A DNA stretch of 64,000 nt from G965212025 sp965237985 (GCA_965237985.1 OZ250161.1:1426001-1490000), one strand, 5' to 3'; counted from the stretch's first letter, positions 1-9,163 are shown. Numbers and translations are program-made. The notes: generated by a model from the letters alone, not told the origin.

Positions 1-257
1 AAAGTCACATAATCTGGTTTTTTGGCAAGCCATTCATTCACATAAGGTTCCAGAGTGTAGCAGTGGGGACACCCATACCAAAAAAATTCTCTGACTTCAA
101 CTTTTCCTTCATCCGTCTTCGGAGGTTCATTCACTTTCAGGCGGATATATTGCTCTCCCTCGACCAGTGCTGTCTTTTCGGTTGCGAAAGCGGAAAAACA
201 TAGAAACACTGCTGCAAAGAGCAAAAACCAGGCACGTGAAAAATAAGCGACACCCAT
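1..257 (-). CDS. dsbA: Thiol:disulfide interchange protein DsbA, N-terminal part (cut by window start)
   Basis: DsbA is the periplasmic oxidase that introduces disulfide bonds into exported proteins. The readable 85 residues begin with a signal peptide (basic start, then a Leu/Phe/Ala-rich core ending near AFA) and reach the thioredoxin-fold active site EFFWYGCPHC, with the CPHC motif typical of DsbA. The rest lies beyond base 1. The ATG is at 255-257, two bases past the stop of the cytochrome c4 gene, so the two are probably co-transcribed, an arrangement common in gammaproteobacteria. Identity rests on the active site and leader; the missing C-terminal part could not be checked. Confidence 0.9.
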   Translation of the reverse strand, partial: MGVAYFSRAWFLLFAAVFLCFSAFATEKTALVEGEQYIRLKVNEPPKTDEGKVEVREFFWYGCPHCYTLEPYVNEWLAKKPDYVT

Positions 258-259
258 AA

Positions 260-898
260 TCAATGCAGTCCCTGTATGTAAGAGGAAACCGCCTTTATTT
301 CCTCATCACTGAGATTTGTAGCAATACCATTCATGATTTCTGAACCTTTGTATGAATAAACCCCATCCCGGTATGCTTTCAAACGTATTTCCACATAGGC
401 AGCATGCTGAAAGGACAATTTTGGGAACTTGGCAGCCGGATTCCCAACACCGGTTGGACCATGGCATGAAAGGCAGGCCGGGACTTTTGTGACGGAATTG
501 CCGCCCCGGTATATTTCCTGGCCAAGTGATACCAGATCCATCCTGGCGGCACCCGGCGATGTGGTCTGCGACGCAAAATAAGCTCCCAGGTTTTCCACAT
601 CCTGATCGCTCAAGCCTTTTGCCATAGGAGTCATCAACGGATTACCGCGTTCTCCCGTCCTGAACAATCGCAGCTGTTTGATGATATACAAGGAGGACTG
701 TCCGGCCAGTTTCGGCCACTCGGGATTGGCACTGTTGCCATCCGGCCCATGGCATGCCACGCAGGCGGAAGCCCTGGTTTTTCCTTTGGCCACGTCACCT
801 TTGGTCAAGTCACCGGCAAAGGCGACTGGACCTACAGCCACTGACAGAGCCACCAAAAAAGGGAAATAAAACCAGGCAAAATTCATAGGCTTCACCAT
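260..898 (-). CDS. Cytochrome c4-type diheme protein
   Basis: Periplasmic or membrane-attached diheme cytochrome c that passes electrons towards terminal oxidases. The 212 residues start with a signal peptide ending near VAFAG. Two haem-binding motifs follow: CVACH at about residues 46-50 and CLSCH at about 142-146, the two-domain layout of cytochrome c4. Likely axial methionines are in NPLMTPM and SEIMNG. A second in-frame ATG four codons downstream (MNFAW) is an equally good start. It lies directly upstream of dsbA. The c4 family is sure from the duplicated domains; the exact electron partner is not known from this window. Confidence 0.9.
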   Translation of the reverse strand: MVKPMNFAWFYFPFLVALSVAVGPVAFAGDLTKGDVAKGKTRASACVACHGPDGNSANPEWPKLAGQSSLYIIKQLRLFRTGERGNPLMTPMAKGLSDQDVENLGAYFASQTTSPGAARMDLVSLGQEIYRGGNSVTKVPACLSCHGPTGVGNPAAKFPKLSFQHAAYVEIRLKAYRDGVYSYKGSEIMNGIATNLSDEEIKAVSSYIQGLH

Positions 899-1025
899 TC
901 TATACCAAAAATTATCGCTTTACACCACCGCGAATTTCATCATTCCCGCCGCCAACGGTAGTAGCAAAAACCACACACCACCACGACTTCAGCCACTTTC
1001 AAAGCCCGACATCAAAAGCAAACTT

Positions 1026-1610
1026 TCATACCCCTTCAGGCAATTGCCGGCTAAACGCTTCTCCTGCTGGTATCAACTTGTTTTGTATAAACTTTTCATC
1101 TCTGCCGACAGTAAACAGACAATAATCATCCAGGTTGTCTGGATCGCAACACCAGTAATCTATTTCTGATAGCCCCGCCACAAACATGATATGTTGCAAC
1201 TGGCACTGATAATACGAGGGGATGATCCCTTTATACGCTTTCCGATACGCGGCTTTGCCGGCTTTTATTTCCACAGCGTAATGCAACTGAACATTGAAAC
1301 CGTCCAGGCTGGCACGCGCCCAAGCGAAAAAAGTATGTTCCAGGCACACCGGTTCAACCTTTTTTCCGGTATGATGCATGTACAGGTGCCTAGCCGCAGG
1401 TTCCAACTGTTTTCCTCGCAGCATTTTCGCATTTGGACGACGCTCCACTGTCCCCCACTTGCTGGAAATTACTTGGCTGACTTTGCCCATCCCCATTCCC
1501 AGCAACGCTGCCATATCAGAAGAACCAAAACCACCACGACGCCAGGCGAGCCACTCCTGGCTATCCTGTTCAAGTGCCACCTGGCGATAACTTTTTGGCA
1601 ATTTTTTCAC
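1026..1610 (-). CDS. YqaJ-like (lambda-exonuclease fold) nuclease
   Basis: The 194-residue protein shows the YqaJ viral-recombinase pattern: an N-terminal segment with WRRGGFGSSDMAALLG (about 24-38), GKQLEPAARHLY with Glu70, ASLDG with Asp103, EIKAGK with Glu114 and Lys116, and YYQCQLQH (133-140). These match the metal-binding Asp/Glu and Glu-x-Lys core of phage 5'-3' exonucleases that work with single-strand annealing proteins. No RecT/Bet-like partner or other phage gene is visible nearby. It starts 6 nt after the stop of xthA, so the two nucleases probably share a transcript. It may be a captured phage gene kept for repair, or a small cellular nuclease. Confidence 0.75.
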   Translation of the reverse strand: MKKLPKSYRQVALEQDSQEWLAWRRGGFGSSDMAALLGMGMGKVSQVISSKWGTVERRPNAKMLRGKQLEPAARHLYMHHTGKKVEPVCLEHTFFAWARASLDGFNVQLHYAVEIKAGKAAYRKAYKGIIPSYYQCQLQHIMFVAGLSEIDYWCCDPDNLDDYCLFTVGRDEKFIQNKLIPAGEAFSRQLPEGV

Positions 1611-1615
1611 GCAGG

Positions 1616-2425
1616 CTAAACGTGAAATTGTGCTACAACCGGAACATGATCGGAGGGTCGCTCCCAGATTCTCGGGCTCGGATCAATCCAGCTCTTTTGA
1701 CAATCACGAGCCAGACTTTCTGAAGCCAGAAGAAGATCAATACGCAAACCGGCGTTTTTTCGGAAGCTGCCCTGGCGATAATCCCACCAACTGAAAGATC
1801 GCTCATCGGGATTACAAAAACGAAAAACGTCTTTGTAGCCCAAGTCAAAAAGCGATTGTAATGCCGAGCGCTCTTCATCACTGCAAAGAATTTTATTACG
1901 CCACACTTCGGGATCGTGCACATCCATGTCTCCCGGTGCGACATTGAAATCGCCAAGTACCAGAACCCGCTCAAAACGACTGCTTTCCTTTTCAAGCAAC
2001 TGTTTCATGGCAGCAAACCACTGCATCTTGAAAGCAAACTTCTCGCTGCCTGGCTCTGAACCATTGACCACATAAAAATTCAAAACCCGCACCCCCTCAT
2101 AAGTTGCGCCCAAAAACCGCTTTTGTGACGTTTTCAGGCCCGGCAACTCATTTTGCACATCGCTCGTTTTTCTCTTGCTGAACGTAGCCACGCCATTGTA
2201 GGTTTTCTGGCCACTGTAAATCGCGTGATAACCCAAGGAAGTAAACGCCTCAATCGGAAACTCATGGTCCTGCAACTTGGTTTCCTGCACAGTCAGAACA
2301 TCGACTTTATTTTGTTGCAACCAGTCTTGAACATGCCCAAGGCGGACTCGGAGGGAGTTTACATTCCAAGTGGCGAAAGTCAGCACCGGCGATGTTTTGG
2401 GAATTTCTCGGTTGCTGACAAGCAC
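1616..2425 (-). CDS. xthA: Exodeoxyribonuclease III family AP endonuclease (first copy)
   Basis: Endonuclease/exonuclease/phosphatase-fold enzyme that cleaves DNA at abasic sites and has 3' exonuclease activity. In 269 residues the family motifs appear in order: WNVNSLR (Asn21), VQETK (Glu48), GDFNVAP (Asp159, Asn161), SWWDYR (about 212-217), RIDLLL (Asp230) and the C-terminal SDH pair (259-260). It lies 59 bp downstream of gyrB and just upstream of the YqaJ-like gene. A second member of the family is at 48916-49710, so the two may divide the work or prefer different lesions. Confidence 0.92.
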   Translation of the reverse strand: MLVSNREIPKTSPVLTFATWNVNSLRVRLGHVQDWLQQNKVDVLTVQETKLQDHEFPIEAFTSLGYHAIYSGQKTYNGVATFSKRKTSDVQNELPGLKTSQKRFLGATYEGVRVLNFYVVNGSEPGSEKFAFKMQWFAAMKQLLEKESSRFERVLVLGDFNVAPGDMDVHDPEVWRNKILCSDEERSALQSLFDLGYKDVFRFCNPDERSFSWWDYRQGSFRKNAGLRIDLLLASESLARDCQKSWIDPSPRIWERPSDHVPVVAQFHV

Positions 2426-2484
2426 GAGGAAGCAAAAATCCCGAGAAATGAGTTCAGGGAAAATGTCGGCAAACAGGAGAAATT

Positions 2485-4899
2485 TCAGACATCTAAGTTG
2501 CTGATCTGCAAAGCATGTTCTTCAATAAATTCCCGGCGCGGTTCTACATTTTCACCCATCAAAACATCAAAAGTTTCTTCCACCGCGCGTACATCATTCA
2601 CCCGAACCTGAATCATCCTGCGCTTTTCCGGATCCATGGTGGTTTCCCAAAGCTGCTCAGGATTCATTTCACCAAGCCCCTTGTAACGCTGGATGGTGAT
2701 TCCTCTGAGCGAATCCGAAAACACCCATTCAGCAGCCTCCTCAAAGCTACTGACCTGTTCGGAATTTTTTCCGCGTCGAACGATAGAGCCCTCAGAAATT
2801 TCTACATCATCCAGACTGTAAGCATAGTCATAAATCGCCCGGTATTCTTTAGATCGGAAAAAATCGCAGCGATATTCATCGATTTTTTTACGTCCAGGCT
2901 TTTCTATTTCAAAGATCAAAGCATCCCATCCGTAGCTCGCGTTTTTCTGAATCTGAAAATTGTACTTGCCAACTTTAGAAGCAGTGGCAGATTCACATAA
3001 AAGCGTAGCCCATTTCTGGAGAGAATTCAGATCCTGCAATGCGAGTTCGGGGGGCAGTCCGTGAATAGCCAACATGCAGCTGGTTAAATCAGCATCATGG
3101 CGACGGGTCAGTTTTTTTCCAGCGCTTCTCGCTTCCCGATAACTGAACATCAGCTTTGCAAATTTCTCATCCGGCAGTGGCTCAGCCGCTCCTGAACAGA
3201 AAAACCCCGAGCCGTTAATGGCGATCTCAGTCAAAGAGTCGTCCAACACCCGCTCGTCTTCCACAAACTTTTCGGTTTTTCCGGACTTTACTTTATAAAG
3301 CGGAGGCAGGGCTATGAACAAAAAATTATTTACGACCAAGTCGCGCATAAAGCGATAGAAAAAGGTCAGCAACAAGGTCAGGATATGCGATCCGTCCACA
3401 TCCGCGTCGGTCATGATGATGACCCGGTCATAACGAAGTTTGGACAGGTCAAATTCCTCACCGGTACCGCAACCAAGCGCGGTGATCAGCGTCTCTATTT
3501 CCACAGAACTCAAGGCCCTGCTGGGATGTACTTTCTCGACGTTCAGGATTTTTCCTTTCATCGGCAACACCGCCTGTGTTTTCCGGTCCCGAGCCTGTTT
3601 GGCAGAGCCACCAGCCGAGTCTCCTTCAACCAAAAACAATTCCGTACTTTGTTGGCCTTTCTCGCAGTCCGCTAATTTTCCCGGCAAAGTACCGGGATAA
3701 CCCAAGGTTTTCTTGCGCACGATATCCCTGGCTTTGTGCGCCGCTTCTCGCGCCCTCGCGGCTTCACATATTTTGCCAATAATCGCTTTTCTTTCCTCTG
3801 GGTTTTCCAAAAGAAAGTCATAGAAACTGTCACCAAAAGAATTGCTCACCGCAGATTCCACACCAGAGGAAACCAGCTTGGTTTTCGTTTGCGAGGAAAA
3901 CTTAGGATCGCTGAGCCTGACTGAAACAACAGCAGTAATCCCCTCCCTGGCATCCTCACCTTTTAAATCCAGTTTTCCTTTTTTGTCGTAGCCTTCGTTT
4001 TTTATGAACTGCTTGATTTTCCTGGTCACAACATTGCGAAATCCAGTAGCGTGCGCCCCTCCATCAGGTTGGGGAATACTGTTTGTGTAGCCAAAAACCC
4101 GCTCTTGAAAAGTAGCGCACCACTGCAAAGCCACTTCTATTTCGACCCGCTCTACCGTGCCTGAAAAATAAAAGACACTGGCGTGAATGGGGTTGTGGGA
4201 TTTGTTCAGCGATTTAACGAAGGCCGCAAGACCTTCCTCATTCAAGTATTCCTCTCTGTTTCCTGAACGAAAATCTCTGATGGAAAGTTTTAATCCAGCA
4301 TGCAAAAAAGAAAGTTCCTTAAGGCGCCGCGCAATAATTTTGTAGCTGAAGTCCCGTTCCTTGAACACATCCGGGCTGGGAAGAGAGCGTACGGAGGTAC
4401 CCGTTAAAACGCTGTCCCCGACCACGCACAATTCTCCCTCAGGCACACCGTCCCGGTATTCCTGGTGATACTCTTTGCCATCTCTCCGAATGTTCAGCAC
4501 GAGGTGTTCAGACAGCGCGTTGACAACGGAAACTCCAACTCCATGCAGTCCCCCAGCGACCTTGTAACTGTTTTGATCAAATTTTCCGCCGGCGTGAAGG
4601 GTGGTCATGATGACTTGTGCCGCCGAACACTTGCCGTCTTGATGAAAATCCACAGGAATTCCGCGCCCGTCGTCATTCACTTCCACAGAACCATCTTCAT
4701 AAAGGCTAACCAATATTTCCCTACAGTGGCCGGCAAAATTTTCATCAACCGCGTTATCTATCAGCTCAAAAACCAATTGGTGTAGTCCGGCGCCACTCTC
4801 GGTATCACCGACAAACATACCTGGGCGCTTTCGGACCGCTTCAAGTCCTTTCAAAACCTTGATGGAATGCGCCTTGTAGCCTATTTTATCTGTATCCAC
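2485..4899 (-). CDS. gyrB: DNA gyrase subunit B
   Basis: ATPase subunit of gyrase, which introduces negative supercoils together with GyrA. It is 804 residues long, as in E. coli, which implies the large Gram-negative insertion in the C-terminal half. The GHKL ATPase motifs are LIDNAVDE, DDGRGIPVD and GLHGVGVSVVNALS. The TOPRIM domain carries LVEGDSAGGSAKQ, PMKGKILNVEK and the metal-binding DADVDGSH. The C-terminal QRYKGLGEMNP is also present. It is the last gene of the dnaA-dnaN-recF-gyrB run, but a 321-bp gap containing a parS site separates it from recF, so it may have its own promoter. Confidence 0.98.
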   Translation of the reverse strand: MDTDKIGYKAHSIKVLKGLEAVRKRPGMFVGDTESGAGLHQLVFELIDNAVDENFAGHCREILVSLYEDGSVEVNDDGRGIPVDFHQDGKCSAAQVIMTTLHAGGKFDQNSYKVAGGLHGVGVSVVNALSEHLVLNIRRDGKEYHQEYRDGVPEGELCVVGDSVLTGTSVRSLPSPDVFKERDFSYKIIARRLKELSFLHAGLKLSIRDFRSGNREEYLNEEGLAAFVKSLNKSHNPIHASVFYFSGTVERVEIEVALQWCATFQERVFGYTNSIPQPDGGAHATGFRNVVTRKIKQFIKNEGYDKKGKLDLKGEDAREGITAVVSVRLSDPKFSSQTKTKLVSSGVESAVSNSFGDSFYDFLLENPEERKAIIGKICEAARAREAAHKARDIVRKKTLGYPGTLPGKLADCEKGQQSTELFLVEGDSAGGSAKQARDRKTQAVLPMKGKILNVEKVHPSRALSSVEIETLITALGCGTGEEFDLSKLRYDRVIIMTDADVDGSHILTLLLTFFYRFMRDLVVNNFLFIALPPLYKVKSGKTEKFVEDERVLDDSLTEIAINGSGFFCSGAAEPLPDEKFAKLMFSYREARSAGKKLTRRHDADLTSCMLAIHGLPPELALQDLNSLQKWATLLCESATASKVGKYNFQIQKNASYGWDALIFEIEKPGRKKIDEYRCDFFRSKEYRAIYDYAYSLDDVEISEGSIVRRGKNSEQVSSFEEAAEWVFSDSLRGITIQRYKGLGEMNPEQLWETTMDPEKRRMIQVRVNDVRAVEETFDVLMGENVEPRREFIEEHALQISNLDV

Positions 4900-5220
4900 G
4901 TCAGCTGTACTCAGAAATTAAAGAAAAGAACCAGAAGACTGTCCGAAAGTGAACAAGGGAACCCGTCAGGAAACAAAAACAAAGAAGAAAACACCCTCTT
5001 TACTTCTGTTTTTAAAGTCGTCCAATCACTCCCGCCAATCCTAGCAAAAAGGTGCGACACAAACAAGCAGACGGGACATTTTCAGACCTTTCTGTCGGAT
5101 GGAATTCTCACCCCAAAAGACACTGCTTTTATGGGGCCTGACACGCCTGATTGCTCTAGTAATTCCTTATTTGTTTCACGTGAAACAATCATACATCATA
5201 CAAACCGTAAACCACACGAT
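4900..5220. other. gyrB-recF intergenic region
   Basis: There is no convincing gene in these 321 bp. The region is A/T-rich and contains a perfect parS palindrome at 5172-5187, close to the recF stop codon. The short open frames here are shadows without ribosome-binding sites. The gap is unusually long for recF-gyrB, which are often nearly adjacent. Confidence 0.6.
5172..5187. promoter_or_regulatory. parS site 1 (ParB-binding palindrome)
   Basis: The 16-bp sequence TGTTTCACGTGAAACA is a perfect palindrome identical to the conserved bacterial parS consensus bound by chromosomal ParB. It lies between gyrB and recF, and parA/parB are about 10.5 kb away. Such sites load ParB near oriC for chromosome segregation. 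Confidence 0.95.
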
Positions 5221-6279
5221 TCAGGAACCAAGAACAGCTCCGTTATTCATCATGAACAATCGCTTTTCTACGTCCATACCTTCCAAAAGGGTTTCGTCGT
5301 TTGAAGCAATAAAAACTTGGAAGAAATTCTTTTTCATTTCTTTGAGAATCCAGCCTTGTTTTTGCTTGTCAAGTTCAGAGTCCAAATCATCAACCAGGAA
5401 AACACACTTTTTTCCTATCACAGAATAAAAACACCGGGCAGCGGCAAAGATCATCATACAGACGATCAGTTTATGTTGTCCTCTGGAAACATACTTGGTT
5501 GCAATTCGGTCTCCCCACAGTACTTCCAGATCTGCGCGGTGTGGTCCTCGACTCGTGTAGCCAATATGTCTGTCGTGTTCTCGATTTTTGCGTAGCACTT
5601 CGGAATAAAAAAGCTGCTCGTTCCAACCGGTTTTGTAACGGATCTGCAGTGGTTTTTGAAAATCTCCAAAAGCTTCCAGTTTTTTGAAATGTGCCGCGAC
5701 TTCAGAAACATATTCTTTCCTGGTCGCTGTCAAGTCTTTGCTTAATTCCACTATTTTTTTATCCCATGCATTCAAAATCCAATCACATTCTCCTTTCCTC
5801 AACGCCATATTTCTTTGCCTGAGAACCTGATGGAACTGGTACCAAGTGCGGCTGTAACCATGTTTCACGTGAAACAAATTGCGGTCTATGAAAAGCAGGC
5901 GAACCCTGGCAGGCCCATGCAACAGTTGGTGACTGGCTGGATGAAAAGAAAAAATCGGCAAGGCCTGGTACAAAGTTGATTGTTTATCCACTGCCTTGCC
6001 GTTTATTTTCTGGCAGCTTCTGCCTGTGCCTTTTTCAATCCCCAAAATGTGTCCGGAAAAAGTCCGAGCTACAACCCGTAGTTGTTTTTCTCCATATTTA
6101 ACCAGTTGCGTCGCATAACGGCTACGAAAAGTCCGACCATGTCCAAGCAGGTACAACGCTTCGAGCACAGTGGACTTTCCGGCACCGTTACTACCTGAAA
6201 TTAAATTAAATTTGGGAGAAAAAAGGAACTGGCTGCTGGCAATGTTGCGAAGATTGGAAATCTGAAGTTCATCTATCAT
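5221..6279 (-). CDS. recF: DNA replication and repair protein RecF
   Basis: SMC-like ABC ATPase that helps load RecA at gapped DNA with RecO and RecR. In 352 residues it has the N-terminal LQISNLRNI, Walker A GSNGAGKST (about 29-37), the RecF-specific FIDRNLFHVKH segment, the signature SRGQHK and a Walker B-like FLVDDLDSELD. The length is normal for the family. It sits between dnaN and gyrB as in most gammaproteobacteria. The codons for LFHVKH include a second perfect parS site (5861-5876), so this coding stretch probably carries two kinds of information. Confidence 0.96.
   Translation of the reverse strand: MIDELQISNLRNIASSQFLFSPKFNLISGSNGAGKSTVLEALYLLGHGRTFRSRYATQLVKYGEKQLRVVARTFSGHILGIEKGTGRSCQKINGKAVDKQSTLYQALPIFSFHPASHQLLHGPARVRLLFIDRNLFHVKHGYSRTWYQFHQVLRQRNMALRKGECDWILNAWDKKIVELSKDLTATRKEYVSEVAAHFKKLEAFGDFQKPLQIRYKTGWNEQLFYSEVLRKNREHDRHIGYTSRGPHRADLEVLWGDRIATKYVSRGQHKLIVCMMIFAAARCFYSVIGKKCVFLVDDLDSELDKQKQGWILKEMKKNFFQVFIASNDETLLEGMDVEKRLFMMNNGAVLGS
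5861..5876. promoter_or_regulatory. parS site 2, inside recF
   Basis: A second perfect copy of TGTTTCACGTGAAACA, 689 bp from the first (start to start), embedded in the recF reading frame where it encodes part of LFHVKH. Intragenic parS sites are known in other bacteria. Confidence 0.95.
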
Positions 6280-6510
6280 GCCGAAAAAACATCACCAAAC
6301 CATAACAAAGAACAGGCGTAAAGCCTGGTGTGCGCTTTATCTCCACTGCTGGTTTTGATAAATCAGCCGGAAGTTCAATCAAACAACTTCCCACCCATCC
6401 ACCAACGGGAACCCACGCTGCAGAGAAGGCAATCAGGAGTGTTCCAGTAAAAAACGATGAACCGAAAGCTTGGCAGAGCTTCTCCTGGAGATCTGTTGAT
6501 TGACTGGCAC

Positions 6511-7629
6511 TTATCGGTTCAGGGACATGATCACATGCTTTGGATATCCGGTCTCAGATACTCCGACCATCATCATGGCGCCCTTCTCATCGATTGTTAT
6601 TTTCACTTCTTTAGCAAAAAGCGATTCCAAAGCATCAAGAAGGTAGTTGATGTTAAACCAAATTGCTCTGTCGTCTCCTTCGAGCCGCGCGCTTAAAAGT
6701 ACATCACACTCCTCATTTTTTGAATTTCTGGTAACGACCTGCAGCTGTTCATCACGAAAAGAAAATTCCGCAACAGGTACCTTGTTGTCGCAAATCGCGA
6801 GGGATTGATGCAATGTTCTCATAAAATCCTCCCTATTGAGCCAAACCTTGGTAACCGCATGATCGGGAAAGGTTTTAGTAAAGTCTGGGTACTGATCTTC
6901 AATGGGCTTTACTTTATAAACCATGTTCTCGTTCCGAAAAACAACCTGGGTTTCAAAAACTGAAACTTCAATTTTTTTTTCGTTTTCTGACAGTATCTTG
7001 TCCAGCACCTGCACCGATTTTCGCAATAATACCGGTTGACTGTTCTCACTGAACTCTCCATTCGTACTCGTGGAAATCTTAGTGGTCGCCAAACGATGAC
7101 CATCAGAAGACACGCATTGCAGGGAGGACTGCGTTATCACAAAAGCCATACCGTTCAGATAGGGGCGCACATCATTGACTGCCATAGAGCGCTGAGTACC
7201 AAGCAAAGCCTGTTTCAACTGCTTTTCCTCAACGTGAAAGGTATAACCGTCACTTTCTTCAGCGAGTTTTGGAAACTGCTCAACAGGCAACGTTTGCAGC
7301 TTGTTCTTGTAGCTGCCACATTCCAGGTAGACATTGGATTCAGAAAAACGCAAAGAGATTTCCGTATCCACAGGGCAATTACGACAATATTCAAAAAAAC
7401 TCACAGCTGAAACCAGCCCACTTTCTCCTTCTTTGACGATTTTTCCAGGTACGAAACAGGATAACTGAGATTCCATGTTCCCAACCGTCATCCAAATACC
7501 CTGTTCCGTTGGCTGTATCAAAACCATACTGTAAGCCGGAATTACCTGGGTACGTTCAACCAAAATACGTAAAAGGGGGGTGATCTGTTTAAGTTTTATT
7601 GTGGATAAGATTATTTCTATATTATTCAT
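6511..7629 (-). CDS. dnaN: DNA polymerase III sliding clamp (beta subunit)
   Basis: Ring-shaped processivity clamp of DNA polymerase III. From the ATG at 7629 the protein has 372 residues, close to the usual 366-380. Landmarks are LPVEQFPKL, SMAVNDVRPYLNGMAF, SSDGHRLATTK and a C-terminal end PKHVIMSLNR, which resembles the canonical VVMPMRL tail. A TTG nine codons further upstream is also open, with GGAGG overlapping it. The ATG is preferred because it aligns with the normal N terminus, although its spacing of about 20 nt from the GGAGG is long. Confidence 0.95.
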   Translation of the reverse strand: MNNIEIILSTIKLKQITPLLRILVERTQVIPAYSMVLIQPTEQGIWMTVGNMESQLSCFVPGKIVKEGESGLVSAVSFFEYCRNCPVDTEISLRFSESNVYLECGSYKNKLQTLPVEQFPKLAEESDGYTFHVEEKQLKQALLGTQRSMAVNDVRPYLNGMAFVITQSSLQCVSSDGHRLATTKISTSTNGEFSENSQPVLLRKSVQVLDKILSENEKKIEVSVFETQVVFRNENMVYKVKPIEDQYPDFTKTFPDHAVTKVWLNREDFMRTLHQSLAICDNKVPVAEFSFRDEQLQVVTRNSKNEECDVLLSARLEGDDRAIWFNINYLLDALESLFAKEVKITIDEKGAMMMVGVSETGYPKHVIMSLNR

Positions 7630-7798
7630 AATAGTAGTAGTAGAGATGACCTCCAAGCGTTGAGAAAATCATTAACATATTGTTTCATGGTTACTTTTTA
7701 TCATAAAAGTAAAAGGAAAAAGCCTGTGTAAAATGTGGATAAACACTGGAAAACCAGATTTTCTGACAGTGTTCATGGTTTTTCCACAGGTTTTCCAC
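7630..7798. other. Candidate chromosomal origin (oriC) with DnaA boxes
   Basis: The dnaA-dnaN spacer holds a cluster of DnaA boxes. 7734-7742 is a perfect TTATCCACA on the minus strand. 7725-7733 (TTTTACACA on the minus strand) directly abuts it. 7780-7788 (TTTTCCACA, plus strand) fits TTWTNCACA, and 7791-7799 has one mismatch. An A/T-rich stretch at about 7660-7720 includes an imperfect inverted repeat (TTACTTTT..AAAAGTAA), suitable for unwinding. The position next to dnaA and near two parS sites supports an origin. The same boxes could instead regulate dnaN. Confidence 0.65.
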
Positions 7799-9163
7799 CT
7801 AATTTCCGAACATGTTGCGCAAAGTTTTATATTCCTCGTGAAAACGAGGATCGGATTGTTGCAATTCCTTTATTTTTCTTAATGAATGCAAGACGGTAGC
7901 ATGGTCACGGCCGCCAAAGGAATCTCCAATACGCGATAAACTCCAGTTGGTTATTTCTTTTGACAGGGAAATAGCGATCTGACGTGCACGCACCACTGCG
8001 CGATTTCTTTTTGGAGATACCAGGTCTGAGACCCTGATCTGGTAATAATCCGCCACAGTTGACTGAATGTTTTTCACTGAATTTATAACCTCGTTTGCTG
8101 CCAAAAGATCTTGCAAAGCGTTTCTGGCAACATCCACGGTGATCCCACCCGTTTCCATAAACCCACCGAAGGCAATAACTTTCGTCAAGCAACCTTCAAG
8201 TTCTCTGACGTTTGAGCGTGCGTTGGCAGCAATAAAAAAAGCCACATCCCGTGGTAAAGAAAAACACCGTTCTTCGCTTTTTCTCTCCAGTATCGCGACC
8301 CGGGTTTCAATTTCCGGAGGATAGATTTCCTGGATCAATCCACAGCTAAACCTGGAACGCAAACGTTCTTCAACACCGGTCAGTTTTTTTGGGTATCGGT
8401 CGCAAGTCAGGACAATCTGGTTTCTTTTTTCAAACAGAGAGTTAAAAGTGTGAAAGAATTCTTCCTGGGTCTGGGTTTTTTTCACAAACAACTGGATGTC
8501 ATCAACCAGAATTGCGTCCAGAGACCGATAGTAGTTTTTAAATTCAGCGATGAGTCCATTTTTAATAGCATGCACCATGCCTGAAACAAAATTTTCTGCC
8601 TGGATATAAACGAATTTCGCCTTCTCGTTCAATTCCATCATCCGGTTGCCTATTGCGTTCAGCAAGTGGGTTTTTCCAAGCCCCGCCCCTCCGTATAAAA
8701 ACAGCGGATTATTGGCACTCCCATTCGTGCTGGCAACGCTTTTCGCCATCGCCAGTGCCATTTGGTTGGATTTGCCCTCAACAAAATTGTCAAAACGAAA
8801 CTTTGGGTCGAAGTTTCGTTTTTTTGGTAAAAAAACCAAGTGGGGTTTTGGTTTTGCTTTAGCTCTTACAGAGTTTGTTTTACCTTCATGGATCGCCCCG
8901 ACTTTTATGAAAACACGCCAGCTGTTTTCTGATTTTTCTTGAAAAAAATTTCTGATTTTTTCCAAGGCATGGGTTTCTATCCACTCGAGCATGTGTGGAT
9001 TGGGGACGAACAAAATCAGGTTGTTTTTTTTAAGCTGTGGCTGTATTGAACAAATCCAAGTGTGAACATTTTCCTCGTTTATCTGGAACTCAAGGTCTTC
9101 CATGCATTGAAGCCAAAGGTTTTTCAGAACAGTAGCAGAGATTTTTTTATTGGTTTCCGTCAC
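7799..9163 (-). CDS. dnaA: Chromosomal replication initiator protein DnaA
   Basis: AAA+ initiator that binds DnaA boxes and opens oriC. At 454 residues it is normal length. It has an N-terminal domain I, Walker A GGAGLGKTH, Walker B LVDDIQLF, and the domain IV helix-turn-helix signature GGRDHATVLHSLRKI near the C terminus. Translation probably begins at a GTG (9161-9163) after a weak purine-rich signal. It is divergent from rpmH, and their promoters overlap (9224-9273). Neighbours are dnaN downstream and rpmH-rnpA-yidC on the other strand, the classic origin region. Confidence 0.98.
   Translation of the reverse strand: MTETNKKISATVLKNLWLQCMEDLEFQINEENVHTWICSIQPQLKKNNLILFVPNPHMLEWIETHALEKIRNFFQEKSENSWRVFIKVGAIHEGKTNSVRAKAKPKPHLVFLPKKRNFDPKFRFDNFVEGKSNQMALAMAKSVASTNGSANNPLFLYGGAGLGKTHLLNAIGNRMMELNEKAKFVYIQAENFVSGMVHAIKNGLIAEFKNYYRSLDAILVDDIQLFVKKTQTQEEFFHTFNSLFEKRNQIVLTCDRYPKKLTGVEERLRSRFSCGLIQEIYPPEIETRVAILERKSEERCFSLPRDVAFFIAANARSNVRELEGCLTKVIAFGGFMETGGITVDVARNALQDLLAANEVINSVKNIQSTVADYYQIRVSDLVSPKRNRAVVRARQIAISLSKEITNWSLSRIGDSFGGRDHATVLHSLRKIKELQQSDPRFHEEYKTLRNMFGN

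Noticed and set aside
5099..5428. Plus-strand ORF over the first parS site
   Set aside because: It runs opposite recF, without a ribosome-binding site.
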